Shown: positions 37,093 through 46,553, counted from the stretch's first letter. The stretch is 64,000 nucleotides of DNA from an uncultured Bacteroidales bacterium (GCA_944325415.1 CALUZW010000001.1:1-64000); one strand, 5' to 3'. A program made the numbers and translations. The notes: a model not told the origin generated them from the letters alone.

Positions 37093-38913
37093 ATGAAGTA
37101 TGTAAATTTGTCTGTGCTACTGTTGTCGTTGTGGCTGTTTACCGGCTGTATCGACTTGTTCGGTGGCGATGAAGAAGAGGAGGACCTCTCAGGTGGTGCC
37201 TCCGAGACGACAGTCGTGGAAAGAATTGGAGCGACAACACTCTCGTCTGCCCGGTGGGAGTGGGGACTGGTGGCTACTTCGCAGCCATCGGGAGAAACCT
37301 CGACCTTTGTGTGCAAGACCGATACGGTTTACGGCGGCTATCTGGCGATGTTTCAGAGTTCCAGTTACTCACTGGACTTTTCGTTCGATAATGATTTCAG
37401 GGTGCGCCATTTCTCTGCTTACAGTGTGGGTTATGTCGTAGATTACAGCGACGACAAGGTTTATGTCATGTCGACCGATGAGGGCGACTATGTCTACAAT
37501 GTTTACGATGTGGTGATTGATAGCGAAATTGGGAATACGCCGTTTCAATCCATGGCTGCGGCCATAGATGCTTTCCGGTCTCAGATCGATATGGTGCAAC
37601 CCTGGTTTTCCGATGCTTTCTCGGCGTTGCTCGAAACTGTACTCAAAGGCGATGCCGAGTCGTTGCCCGAGGTGTCCTATGAGCCTTATGTCGAGTATTA
37701 CGACCCTGCGATAAACAAGGCCGAACTTACGAATATGTTGCGGGCCATGTTTGGAAATGCTTATCCCAAGGTAGGCGGTTTCAATGTAAATTCCGACGGA
37801 ACCAAAACGGTTACGGTCTACTTCTCGGAGGGTTTCCCTCCGACGGTATGCCGTCGTGGCCAGGAGGCCATAGCGTCGGGAAAATATGGCGAGGAGACAG
37901 AGAATGAGGTCTATTGCGGATTGGTGATAGGCGATGTGTCGACGCTGTATGGTTCTACCGGTTCGTATCTCACGCTGGGCAACTGCTTGTATAATGTATC
38001 ACCGGTCAAGGTTACAGATGCCAAGGCCGGAATGGAATTCCAGTTGCCCGAAGATCTCTCCGTGGGTGGTTCTTATCTGGTATGCCCTTATCTAATATCG
38101 GCCGATGATGCTGCCGATATGGCTTCGGGGCATGACGTAAATCCGGCTTTGTTGCAATATTGCCTCTCGCCATACCCCTATTACAATATCGAGGCAGTTA
38201 TCGAAAGTGTCGAGATGGAGAAATGTACCTATCATGAGACCTCCGACCTCTCGGCAGCCTTTAACATTCGGGCCCACATCAGTCCTCTTGCCGACGTAGA
38301 GTCGTTGGTAGAGCGATGGGGTATCGTTGTGCGAAAGAGAGGCGATTCGTCAATCAATAATATGATTGTGGCCGATGGCGAAGACAAGTTTGCCCACACT
38401 TTTGTGTTTGCGCAGCAGATATACCGGGCCGATTGCGATATCGACGAGGCCAATTACAGAGCGACTTGTGACCTTGAAATCCTGATTTGGATCGATATTT
38501 ATCCCTATGTACACTATCTGGTGCCGCAGCCTTATACCGTTGTCTATGACGAGAAGCCCTCGATTCGTTATACCGAAGCGTCGCTGGTGACGGCTCTTTG
38601 CGATGTTGATTACCATAACGTGATGGAAGATGCCATACATTATGCCTATAAGGTTTCGGGCGCATTCTGGCTCGATGATAATCTGACGACCTATTGGGCG
38701 GGCCCCGAGGGATTGCACAGTGGCGGCACAGGATTTATGGGCGATTATGTCATCAAGGGAAATTTCTTTTACAACCACTATTTGTTTGCAAACTTGAAGC
38801 CGACGACCGAGTATCTGATGGCAACGCGCAAAGGAGAGGAATTCCCGTCGTCGAATCATTTGTCGTTTACATGGAGCGGCGACAAGGTCTCTTCGGTAGA
38901 GATTGTCGATTGA
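37093..38913 (+). CDS. Large lipoprotein of unknown function (606 aa)
   Basis: Signal and lipobox are clear (SLWLFTGCIDLFGGDEEEEDL); the acidic run straight after the cysteine fits a surface-export signal, so it is probably displayed on the outer face. The body is acidic and beta-rich with many Tyr and Asp (YVVDYSDDKVYVMSTDEGDYV, split as YVVDYSDDKVYV and STDEGDYV). The second half holds repeats of beta-sandwich character (about 365-480 and 490-600) that could be fibronectin-like. I recognise no catalytic motif. It is monocistronic with its own promoter and a terminator behind it. Confidence 0.7.
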   Translation: MKYVNLSVLLLSLWLFTGCIDLFGGDEEEEDLSGGASETTVVERIGATTLSSARWEWGLVATSQPSGETSTFVCKTDTVYGGYLAMFQSSSYSLDFSFDNDFRVRHFSAYSVGYVVDYSDDKVYVMSTDEGDYVYNVYDVVIDSEIGNTPFQSMAAAIDAFRSQIDMVQPWFSDAFSALLETVLKGDAESLPEVSYEPYVEYYDPAINKAELTNMLRAMFGNAYPKVGGFNVNSDGTKTVTVYFSEGFPPTVCRRGQEAIASGKYGEETENEVYCGLVIGDVSTLYGSTGSYLTLGNCLYNVSPVKVTDAKAGMEFQLPEDLSVGGSYLVCPYLISADDAADMASGHDVNPALLQYCLSPYPYYNIEAVIESVEMEKCTYHETSDLSAAFNIRAHISPLADVESLVERWGIVVRKRGDSSINNMIVADGEDKFAHTFVFAQQIYRADCDIDEANYRATCDLEILIWIDIYPYVHYLVPQPYTVVYDEKPSIRYTEASLVTALCDVDYHNVMEDAIHYAYKVSGAFWLDDNLTTYWAGPEGLHSGGTGFMGDYVIKGNFFYNHYLFANLKPTTEYLMATRKGEEFPSSNHLSFTWSGDKVSSVEIVD

Positions 38914-38932
38914 CGTAGCGACAGTACTGTCA

Positions 38933-38971
38933 GAAAAAAAACGAGTCGGCCGGCTTTTTAGCCGGCCGACT
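38933..38971 (-). terminator. Terminator between convergent genes (gadC side)
   Basis: 12-bp perfect stem AGTCGGCCGGCT / AGCCGGCCGACT (38944-38955 and 38960-38971), loop TTTT. On the minus strand it is followed by C-G-T8, so it serves gadC; it may also stop plus-strand transcription less efficiently. Confidence 0.88.
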
Positions 38972-39021
38972 TCTGTATTGCGACAGCAACGACGGTTCGA
39001 TGGCTTTGAGGCGCGAGAAAA

Positions 39022-40527
39022 CTATTCTGACGCCTGCTTGCCCGGGGTCGTTTTGCCGACAGGTTGAGCCGGAGAGTTCTCTTCCCAGTGGAAGGGTTCG
39101 AACTGGGAGTCGTCGTTTTTCCATTCCGGCTTGCGTGCCGCGTAGATGATAAAGGGGGCAATGACCACGATCAGGGCTCCGATGATGAGTACCGAATACC
39201 ACACGGTGTTGCTGCCTACCGATATCTGGCCGGGGGGAATGAAACTCAGCACAAAGGCCAGGAGCGAGCCGCAGAATCCCAGTCCGCCGATGAACCACAT
39301 CAGTCCGTTGCCTTTCCCGCCGATGCGGAACGGGCGTCCGGCTTTTTTCATGTTGTAGCGCAGATAGATGGCCGCTGCAAACATGAGCATATACATGATG
39401 AGGTAGAGTACGACGGTGAGTTGCGACATGATTTGGTAGAAACTCTGTACCGATGGCATGACGACAAAGAGCAGGCTCAGCAGCGTAACGGCGCCGCCCT
39501 GAATGTAGAGAATGTTTTTCTGTACCCCTATCCGGTTGGTCTTCTGGAAAAACGGAGGCAGATATCCGGCACGCCCTACGGCGAAGATACCTTTCGACGG
39601 GCCGGCTACCCACGTCAGTACGCCGGCCAGTACGCCGAAGGCCAGGGCTATGGCAATTACCGGCGACAGCCATGAGGCCTTGATGTAGGCGAAATAGTTG
39701 TCAAAGCCCACAAGTAGGCTTTGGGTGAGGTTGATATCTTTCTGCGGAATGATGATGCCGAGAGCAAAGGTGCCCAGCACGAAGATGAGTACCGTGAGGG
39801 CCGAACCTATGAAGACCGCCTTCGGATAGTTTCTCGACGGGTTGTCCATCTCTTTTACATGGATGCCACCCATCTCCATTCCGGCGTAGAAGAGGAAGAT
39901 GCTGGCGGCCAGTACCAGATTGTCGAAGTTGGTGAAGTCGGGCCAGAAACTGCCCGAGAAGTCCATCTGCGAGGAGCCGCCCGTGGCGAGGTATACGATG
40001 GCCAGTATCACCAGCAGTCCGGCCGGAATGATGGTGCCTACCAGTCCGCCGATTTTGGCCACTTTTCCTACCCAGCCGAGACCTTTGAGCGAGATGAATG
40101 TCGCCAGCCAGTAGATGCCCAGCACGACGGCAAGCGTGTAAAAGCGGTTGGAGGCCAGGGCCATGTCGCCGGTGTGGTCCATGCCGATAAAGGCGATGGC
40201 TACCGCGCCGAAGGTAAGTACCGTCGGGTACCATATCGTACTCTCGATCCATTGCAGCCAGATGGCCAGGAAGCCCGCTTTCTTGCCGAAGGCTTCTCCC
40301 ACCCAGCGGAACACACCGCCCTGCTTGTCTTGAAACATGGCCGCCAGTTCGGCCGCTACCAGCGCCGTAGGTATGAGAAATACCAGCGCCGCAAACAGAT
40401 AATAAAAGGCCGAGCTTACGCCATATTCGGCTTCGGCCGGAAGTCCCCGTAGCGACACGACGGCCGTTACGTTCATGATTGCCAGCGTAAATACGCCCAG
40501 CTTTACAGTTTTTCCCAAGTTTGCCAT
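39022..40527 (-). CDS. gadC: Glutamate/GABA antiporter
   Basis: 501 residues from ATG 40527 (MANLGKTVKLGVFTLAIMNV); upstream in-frame codons up to 40587 add a charged, non-family leader. About twelve membrane segments of the APC superfamily. The opening, with VVSLRGLPAEAEYG, is typical of GadC. It exchanges extracellular glutamate for intracellular GABA at the inner membrane, completing the proton-consuming cycle with gadB. It is divergent from the channel gene and separated from glsA-gadB by it. The cytoplasmic C-tail (about 470-501) carries WKNDDSQFEPF and could be the acid-sensing plug known for E. coli GadC. Confidence 0.9.
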   Translation of the reverse strand: MANLGKTVKLGVFTLAIMNVTAVVSLRGLPAEAEYGVSSAFYYLFAALVFLIPTALVAAELAAMFQDKQGGVFRWVGEAFGKKAGFLAIWLQWIESTIWYPTVLTFGAVAIAFIGMDHTGDMALASNRFYTLAVVLGIYWLATFISLKGLGWVGKVAKIGGLVGTIIPAGLLVILAIVYLATGGSSQMDFSGSFWPDFTNFDNLVLAASIFLFYAGMEMGGIHVKEMDNPSRNYPKAVFIGSALTVLIFVLGTFALGIIIPQKDINLTQSLLVGFDNYFAYIKASWLSPVIAIALAFGVLAGVLTWVAGPSKGIFAVGRAGYLPPFFQKTNRIGVQKNILYIQGGAVTLLSLLFVVMPSVQSFYQIMSQLTVVLYLIMYMLMFAAAIYLRYNMKKAGRPFRIGGKGNGLMWFIGGLGFCGSLLAFVLSFIPPGQISVGSNTVWYSVLIIGALIVVIAPFIIYAARKPEWKNDDSQFEPFHWEENSPAQPVGKTTPGKQASE

Positions 40528-40633
40528 AATCTGTATAATTAAAAATGAATATGTTGTCGGCTCATCTCTTTTTGTGTAGATAAACAATCGGTTGCCGCTT
40601 GTTGTTTTTTACGACGAACGATTTATTGGGAGA

Positions 40634-41350
40634 ATGAATATGCATATGTGGCTACCCTTGAATAGCGAGGCTGGAAAATCGGCGACAACAAAAGCCTTAC
40701 ACCTGGTGGTGTTGCTTCTGTCGAGTTGGCTTGTCGTTACCCTTTCGATAGATACATTCCGTCAAGTGCCGTTTGCCGAGCGGGACTGTTTCACAAGAAT
40801 GCAGTTGTGGGTGTGTCTCTTTTTTATTTTCGACTTTGTGGTGCAGTGGGCACTGGCCCCGAACCGGTGGCGCTATCTGTCGCGCCATTTTATCTTCCTG
40901 CTGGTGTCGATACCCTATGTCGAGTTGTTCTCGTGGTTTCAGGTCGCTTGCTCGGCCGAGCTCTCCTATTTCCTGCGACTGGTGCCGTTTGTGCGGAGCG
41001 GATATGCACTGGCCATTGTCGTCGATTGGGTGGCCCACAACAGGGTTTCGACGCTTTTCTTTACCTATCTGGTATTGCTCCTGGCTACGGTCTATTTTTC
41101 GAGTCTGCTCTTTTTGGAGTGGGAACGTCCCGCTAATCCGCTGGTCGCACATTATGCCGATGCCCTCTGGTGGGCCTTTATGGACGTAACCACGGTCGGC
41201 TCGAATATCTACGCTACGACAGCCGTCGGGAAAATACTGTCGGTTGTCCTGGCGGCTTTGGGTATGATGATGTTCCCGATATTTACCGTCTACATAACCG
41301 ACTGGGTGCGCAACGCTTCCCGTCGCAAGAATCACGGCATGGACCGGTAA
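40634..41350 (+). CDS. Voltage-gated-like ion channel with atypical filter TVGSN
   Basis: 238 residues from ATG 40634. Hydrophobic segments at about 20-38, 52-72, 75-95, 110-130, 145-165 and 195-222, with a pore helix and loop reading WWAFMDVTTVGSN at about 178-191. The filter is Thr187-Val188-Gly189-Ser190-Asn191, where potassium channels normally have TVGYG(D). Bacteroides gad loci are known to include a gene annotated as a potassium channel next to glutaminase and gadB, and this matches that slot. Ion selectivity cannot be assumed with this filter. It is on the opposite strand to the other gad genes. Confidence 0.82.
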   Translation: MNMHMWLPLNSEAGKSATTKALHLVVLLLSSWLVVTLSIDTFRQVPFAERDCFTRMQLWVCLFFIFDFVVQWALAPNRWRYLSRHFIFLLVSIPYVELFSWFQVACSAELSYFLRLVPFVRSGYALAIVVDWVAHNRVSTLFFTYLVLLLATVYFSSLLFLEWERPANPLVAHYADALWWAFMDVTTVGSNIYATTAVGKILSVVLAALGMMMFPIFTVYITDWVRNASRRKNHGMDR

Positions 41351-41373
41351 GACGGCGCTTGTCGTCGGGAGAG

Positions 41374-41411
41374 AAAAAGTTCGGGGCAGTCACTGTGTGG
41401 CTGCCCCGAAC
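41374..41411 (-). terminator. Terminator between channel gene and glsA
   Basis: An 11-bp perfect stem GTTCGGGGCAG/CTGCCCCGAAC (41379-41389 with 41401-41411), extendable inward by four pairs including one G-U. Five A residues on the left give a U tract on the minus strand, so it stops glsA transcripts. Confidence 0.82.
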
Positions 41412-41441
41412 GGCTGTAAAAAGGGTTACGAGTGTTGCCGG

Positions 41442-42407
41442 TCAATCGGTTATCGTTACCCGGTCGCCGCTGAACACCGAAAGCCCGAGCCGGTTCATGA
41501 TGTGCTTGACAGCCAGTTGGGCCTTGACCGAGTTTCCGGCTTCATCGATGGGGGGAGCAAAGGCTGCGATACCCATGACACCGGGCAGTACCCCCATGAT
41601 GCCGCCACCCACACCGCTCTTGGCCGGGAGCCCCGAGGTGTAGAGCCAGTCGCCCGTGTGTTCGTAGAAACCGACAGTTGCGATAAGCGACGTTATCTGA
41701 GGGGCGAAGGCTCCGTCAAAAACGTTTTGTTGCGTAACGGGATTGAGACCTTTGTTGGCAATCGTGGCACCGCATATCGCCAGCTGGTGGGCTGTGATGC
41801 CCAGAGAGCATTGCCGGGTATAGAGGTCGAGCGACATGTCGGGGTCGTCGTAAATGCGTCCGTAGTTTTTCAGCAACCAGGCGATGGAGCGGTTGTTGAA
41901 GTTGGTTGCCGATTCCGAACGGTAGAGTTCATCTATAAGTACAGGTGCGCTACCCGACAGTTGCGTGAGGTTATCGACGATGGCCTCCCATTTGGCACGG
42001 GCGTCGCCGATAGGCTTGACCATGCTGCACGCGGCGATTGCTCCGGCATTGACCAGCGGGGTCGAAGGGTGGTCGTTTTCGAGCAGAATGGCTATAATCG
42101 AGTTGAAGGGAAGTCCGGTGGCGTCGGCACCTATCATGGAGAGCAGTTTCTCGGCGCCATACTGTCGCAGGGCCAGTATGGCGGTGTGTACTTTCGATAC
42201 CGACTCTATGCCGAATGCATACTGCGTGTCGCCTGCTTCTATGCTTCTGCCGTCGAGCAGGCATACACTGATGCCGAAGAGACGGCTGTCTATTTGGGCA
42301 AGGTAGGGAATATAGTCGGCATTTTTCCCGTCGGTATTCTCCTTATACAGGTTGTAGGCCTCTTGCACGGCCTCCTGTATGGACACAAAAGTGAGGTTCC
42401 GTTCCAT
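41442..42407 (-). CDS. glsA: Glutaminase A
   Basis: 321 residues, full length for the serine-dependent beta-lactamase-like glutaminases. It converts glutamine to glutamate plus ammonia, the ammonia itself buffering acid and the glutamate feeding gadB. The nucleophile motif SxxK is seen in FGIESVSKVHTAIL (about residues 72-85), and NPLVNAGAIAA-like sequence (STPLVNAGAIAACSMV, about 113-128) and GSGVGGGI-like VGGGIMGVLPG near the end are present. It starts four bases after the gadB stop, so the two are co-transcribed. Confidence 0.93.
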   Translation of the reverse strand: MERNLTFVSIQEAVQEAYNLYKENTDGKNADYIPYLAQIDSRLFGISVCLLDGRSIEAGDTQYAFGIESVSKVHTAILALRQYGAEKLLSMIGADATGLPFNSIIAILLENDHPSTPLVNAGAIAACSMVKPIGDARAKWEAIVDNLTQLSGSAPVLIDELYRSESATNFNNRSIAWLLKNYGRIYDDPDMSLDLYTRQCSLGITAHQLAICGATIANKGLNPVTQQNVFDGAFAPQITSLIATVGFYEHTGDWLYTSGLPAKSGVGGGIMGVLPGVMGIAAFAPPIDEAGNSVKAQLAVKHIMNRLGLSVFSGDRVTITD

Positions 42408-42411
42408 GGCC

Positions 42412-43854
42412 TTATTTCTTACGGGTGCGACAACCGCCGGTGTGGGTAAACACCGAACCTTTCACTTCGATGTGCTTGTCTTGGGCCACGCGGCTGTTGG
42501 TCGGGTATTCCAGCTTGTCGAGCGAGGCTACGGCATCGCGTATGTCGCCCAGCAGCATGTCGGCCATGTCCCGGTTGAATCCCTGGCGCACGACCAGTCG
42601 CATCACGACATAATCTTCTATGTTTTTGGGCAGAGTGTAGGCGGGTACCATCCAGCCGCTCTGCTTCAATCTGTCCTGCAAGTCGAAGAGGGTCCATTTG
42701 GCACTCTTGGCATACTCGGGCTTCATGTACCAGATAAAGAGCGGATTCTCGACCTTGTGGCTGTAATTGACAAAGGGTTCCATCTTGCCTATCTCGTCGT
42801 GCAGGTATTGGGTTATCTGCATGCAGTTGGACTGTATGGCCTTGTAGCCCTGGAATCCCAGTCGTATGAACTGGTAGTATTGGCCCAGTATCTGGGCGGC
42901 CGGGCGGGAGAAGTTGAGCCCTACCTGCGTAATGCTGGCTCCCAGGTAATTGACACTGAATGCCATCTCTTCGGGCAGGTATGCTTTGCCTTTCCATACG
43001 ACCCAGCCCAGGCCGGGATAGACGAGTCCGAACTTGTGGCCCGAGGTGCTGATGGAGACAACCCATTTCAGCCTGAAATCCCATTTCTTGTGCGGTTCGA
43101 GAAAGGGCAGAATAAATCCGCCCGAAGCGGCGTCGACGTGTATGGGAATGTCGTAGCCGGTTTTCTTGTTATAGCTGTCGAGTGCCTTGTCGAGCGCCTC
43201 GACGTCGTCGTTCAATCCGGTCCAGGTAACCCCTTCGATGGGAACGATGCAGATGGTGTTCTCGTCGCACAGTTTCAGCGCCTCCTCGGGGTCGAGGGTG
43301 GGCTTGTCGAGAGTGAGAGGAACCTCGCGCAGCTCGATTTGCCACAGTTGGGCAAACTTTTCCCACACAACCTGGTATCCTGCCGAGATGACGAAGTTGG
43401 GCTTGTCGGCCGACTTTTTCTCGGCCAGACGTTTCTTGCGCCAGCGTAGCCATGCCGCCACGCCGCCCAGCATACAAGCCTCGGAAGAGCCGATGGCCAC
43501 AGCGCCGCTTTTCCACTTCTCCTCTTCGGGGGTGTTCCACAGATTGGCCAGAATGTTGATGCATTTGGCGTTCATCACCGCTATGCGGGGATACTCCGTC
43601 TCGTCGATGTAGTTGATGTTGATGGCATCGTTCATCAACCGGGTGGCATACTCGTCCATGTAGGTGGTAACGAATGTGGCCAGATTCAGCCGGGGCTGTG
43701 TCTGGGCAAAGGTTTCGTCCTTGACCATCTGATAGGCAATCTCCGGCGTGGTGGGCGTTTCGGGAATACGGTCGACGGGAGCCGATTGCAGCATTTCGTC
43801 GGTACCGTAAATGGCGCTCTTGGCGTCGCCTGACCTGAAATACAAATCTTTCAT
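42412..43854 (-). CDS. gadB: Glutamate decarboxylase
   Basis: 480 residues from ATG 43854 (MKDLYFRSGDAKSAIYG); a longer frame to 43956 is rejected because its extra 34 residues are basic and unlike the family. It is a PLP-dependent decarboxylase converting glutamate to GABA and CO2 while consuming a proton. The PLP lysine is Lys274 in STSGHKFGLVYPG (Lys276 in E. coli). The C-terminus keeps VFTHTGGC; in E. coli a His-Thr near the end closes the active site at neutral pH, so pH gating is likely conserved. It leads the gadB-glsA transcript. Confidence 0.95.
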   Translation of the reverse strand: MKDLYFRSGDAKSAIYGTDEMLQSAPVDRIPETPTTPEIAYQMVKDETFAQTQPRLNLATFVTTYMDEYATRLMNDAININYIDETEYPRIAVMNAKCINILANLWNTPEEEKWKSGAVAIGSSEACMLGGVAAWLRWRKKRLAEKKSADKPNFVISAGYQVVWEKFAQLWQIELREVPLTLDKPTLDPEEALKLCDENTICIVPIEGVTWTGLNDDVEALDKALDSYNKKTGYDIPIHVDAASGGFILPFLEPHKKWDFRLKWVVSISTSGHKFGLVYPGLGWVVWKGKAYLPEEMAFSVNYLGASITQVGLNFSRPAAQILGQYYQFIRLGFQGYKAIQSNCMQITQYLHDEIGKMEPFVNYSHKVENPLFIWYMKPEYAKSAKWTLFDLQDRLKQSGWMVPAYTLPKNIEDYVVMRLVVRQGFNRDMADMLLGDIRDAVASLDKLEYPTNSRVAQDKHIEVKGSVFTHTGGCRTRKK

Positions 43855-44074
43855 CGGATAATGTTTTAAAGTTAGAAAATCGAGCGAAGGGTCTCTGCAA
43901 GAAAACCTTCTGCGAAGAAAACAACAGAGCGGCACGCCGAAAGTTCTCTCTTTCACTCGCTTTCACACTCCACGGGCCGGCCTGTTAAAAATGGCTCCCG
44001 CCGGGTAAACATTCCTTCACGAGGGTTGTTTAGGATTTTGAATGACTGTTTCACCCCTAAAACAATGTATCGTT

Positions 44075-45295
44075 ATGAATATTCAAACAGGAAAAGGCTC
44101 GATACCCGTGGTCATACTGCTGGGTATATGGTCTATCTCGGCGCTGAATGCCATACCCGGACTGGCTGTCTCGCCTATTTTAGGAGAAATGTCGACGATA
44201 TTTCCCCATGCATCGGAATTTGAGATACAACTGCTTTCGTCGCTCCCTTCGCTGCTGACAATACCCTTTGTGCTGTTGTCGGGTAAACTGACCGAGCGTG
44301 TCGACAATATCGTGCTGTTGCAGGTCGGGTCGCTCGTTTTTGCACTCACCGGGCTGCTGTATATGCTCTCCACGCAGATGTGGCAACTCATTGCGGTGAG
44401 TGCCCTGCTGGGTATAGGGTCGGGAATGATAGTTCCGCTGTCGACCGGATTTATCTCCCGCTATTTCACAGGGAAATACCGTACCCGCCAGTTCGGTTTC
44501 AGTTCGGCCATTACCAACATCGTGCTGGTGGCGGCTACGCTGCTCACCGGCTATCTGGCCGAGGTCGATTGGCATCTGCCGTTTGTGGTCTATTTCCTCC
44601 CGCTGGTAACGTTTGTCTTTTCCTTCTTTCTGAAACATGGCCCGGCTCCTGATGTGGAGCCTGAGCCGAGGACCGCAGAAGGCAAAAGAGGTAGAATTGC
44701 TGTCGGGCGTCTGGTAGGTCTGATGTTTTTTTACGGGCTGATTACCTATCTGGTGGTCATTGTCAGTTTCAACCTGCCCTTTCTGATGCAGGAAAACCAT
44801 TTCGACACAGAAGCCTCCGGGGTTGTCATTTCGCTCTTCTATCTGGCCATTGTCGTCCCGGGATTCTTTCTCACTCCGATTTTGTCGGCATGCCGGTCGC
44901 TTACCAAGTGTGTGTGCCTGTTGGGTATTGCTGCGGGGCTGGCGCTTATACTGGCGTCGACCGAGATTGTGGTGATGGGCGTAGGAGCCATACTCATGGG
45001 CCTCGGCTATGGTGTGATGCAGCCCGTTATTTATGACCAGACGACGCGCGTTGCCTCACCCGCGAAAACGACCTTGGCTCTGGCCTTTGTCATGTCGATG
45101 AATTATCTGGCCATCTTGCTCACTCCGCCTTTTATCGATGCGCTCGAAACGCTCTTTCATATCCATTCGCAGCAATTCCCCTTTGTGCTTAATCTTTCGA
45201 TTACGCTGCTGGCTGTCGTGTGGGCTTATGCCGGACGGAAGACTTTCCTGTTTGACGACAGTGTGGCGAATGACAAGCCGAAGTCTGAATTATAG
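44075..45295 (+). CDS. MFS transporter
   Basis: 406 residues from ATG 44075; ATG 44042 in frame would add eleven residues. Twelve hydrophobic segments and the loop LLSGKLTERVDNIVLLQVGS between segments 2 and 3 fit the major facilitator superfamily (probably drug or small-solute efflux type). The substrate is unknown. It is divergent from gadB, with a 220-bp gap that holds no clear promoter box. Being next to the acid-resistance genes might hint at an amine or amino-acid substrate, but that is only position. Confidence 0.85.
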   Translation: MNIQTGKGSIPVVILLGIWSISALNAIPGLAVSPILGEMSTIFPHASEFEIQLLSSLPSLLTIPFVLLSGKLTERVDNIVLLQVGSLVFALTGLLYMLSTQMWQLIAVSALLGIGSGMIVPLSTGFISRYFTGKYRTRQFGFSSAITNIVLVAATLLTGYLAEVDWHLPFVVYFLPLVTFVFSFFLKHGPAPDVEPEPRTAEGKRGRIAVGRLVGLMFFYGLITYLVVIVSFNLPFLMQENHFDTEASGVVISLFYLAIVVPGFFLTPILSACRSLTKCVCLLGIAAGLALILASTEIVVMGVGAILMGLGYGVMQPVIYDQTTRVASPAKTTLALAFVMSMNYLAILLTPPFIDALETLFHIHSQQFPFVLNLSITLLAVVWAYAGRKTFLFDDSVANDKPKSEL

Positions 45296-45322
45296 TGACA
45301 GGCTGCGAGCGGAGTATATAAG

Positions 45323-45360
45323 AGCGAGGGGTTATGCCACATCCGGCATAACCCCTCGCT
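45323..45360. terminator. Strong hairpin between convergent genes
   Basis: 16-bp perfect stem AGCGAGGGGTTATGCC / GGCATAACCCCTCGCT with a 6-base loop. No T run follows on either strand, but its position between the MFS and decarboxylase genes makes a shared transcript end likely. Confidence 0.65.
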
Positions 45361-45387
45361 GTGAATAGGGAATGTAGGTGGAAAATC

Positions 45388-46548
45388 TTATCCGAGGAAT
45401 CCCAGCAGGATACCGGCGGCAACGGCCGAACCGATAACACCGGCTACGTTCGGACCCATGGCATGCATGAGCAGGTAATTTGACGGGTCATATTCCAGTC
45501 CCAATATCTGTGAAATACGTGCCGAGTCGGGTACGGCCGAGACACCGGCGTTTCCGATAAGCGGGTTGATTTTGTTGTCTTTCTTCAAGAATAGGTTGAA
45601 GAATTTCACAAACAACACGCCGGCAGCCGTGGCAATGATAAACGAGATGGCACCGAGAATAAATATCTTCACCGAATTTTCGGTCAGGAATTGTGACGCT
45701 TGGGTCGATGCTCCTACGGTAACACCCAACAATATGGTGATAACGTCGATAAGCGGGCCTCGGGCTGTCTCGGCCAAACGGCGGGTAACGCCACTTTCTT
45801 TAAGCAGGTTGCCAAAGAACAGCATACCCAGCAGCGGAAGACCCGAAGGCACGAGGAAGCAGGTGAGCAACAGACCCACGATGGGGAAGATGACCTTTTC
45901 GGTCTGCGATACGACGCGGGGTGAACGCATGCGGATAAGGCGCTCTTTCTTGGTGGTCAGCAAACGCATGATAGGCGGCTGTATGACGGGGACCAATGCC
46001 ATGTATGAGTATGCCGAAATGGCAATTGCCCCCATCAAATTGGGTGCCAACTTTGAAGAAAGGAAGATGGCCGTGGGGCCGTCCGCGCCACCGATGATAC
46101 CGATGGCCGCAGCTTGGCTCGGGTCGAACCCCATGCTCAATGCTATGGCATAGGCACCGAAGATACCGAATTGGGCGGCGGCTCCGATAAGCATCAACTT
46201 CGGGTTGGAAATCAATGCTGAAAAATCGGTCATGGCACCGATGCCGAGGAAGATGAGCGGCGGGTACCAACCTTGCACGACACCTTGATAGAGGATATTC
46301 AATACCGAACCTTCTTCGTATATGCCCAGTTGCAAGCCGGCATCTTTGAAAGGTATGTTTCCTATGAGAATACCGAATCCTATGGGTATCAGCAACATCG
46401 GCTCGAACTCTTTCGCTATGGCGAGGTAGATGAAGAAACACCCGACAAGAATCATGACGAAATTCCCCCACGAAACGTTGGCGAATCCCGTATAGGTGAG
46501 AAATTCTTGGATATTCTCCCCTAAAAAACTGATAAATTCTCCTCCCAT
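45388..46548 (-). CDS. mmdB: Sodium-pumping decarboxylase beta subunit
   Basis: 386 residues, polytopic inner-membrane protein of the OadB/MmdB/GcdB family. It decarboxylates carboxybiotin and pumps Na+ outward. The conserved segment IGIIGGADGPTAIFLSSKLAP (as GGADGPTAIF, about residues 153-162) holds the Asp at the sodium site, and NAGVSAVPDSARISQ and GAFLMHAMGPNVAGVIGSA-like sequence (LMHAMGPNVAGVIGSAV) are family signatures. It is the last gene of the operon, five bases after mmdC. Confidence 0.95.
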   Translation of the reverse strand: MGGEFISFLGENIQEFLTYTGFANVSWGNFVMILVGCFFIYLAIAKEFEPMLLIPIGFGILIGNIPFKDAGLQLGIYEEGSVLNILYQGVVQGWYPPLIFLGIGAMTDFSALISNPKLMLIGAAAQFGIFGAYAIALSMGFDPSQAAAIGIIGGADGPTAIFLSSKLAPNLMGAIAISAYSYMALVPVIQPPIMRLLTTKKERLIRMRSPRVVSQTEKVIFPIVGLLLTCFLVPSGLPLLGMLFFGNLLKESGVTRRLAETARGPLIDVITILLGVTVGASTQASQFLTENSVKIFILGAISFIIATAAGVLFVKFFNLFLKKDNKINPLIGNAGVSAVPDSARISQILGLEYDPSNYLLMHAMGPNVAGVIGSAVAAGILLGFLG

Positions 46549-46553
46549 AAGCC

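Noticed and set aside
41374-41411. tRNA-like or small RNA stem between the channel gene and glsA
   Set aside because: The stem and U tract fit a simple terminator; no cloverleaf could be drawn here or in any other gap.
43855-43956. N-terminal extension of gadB
   Set aside because: The extra residues are basic and Cys/Phe-rich, unlike family members, while ATG 43854 gives a standard start.
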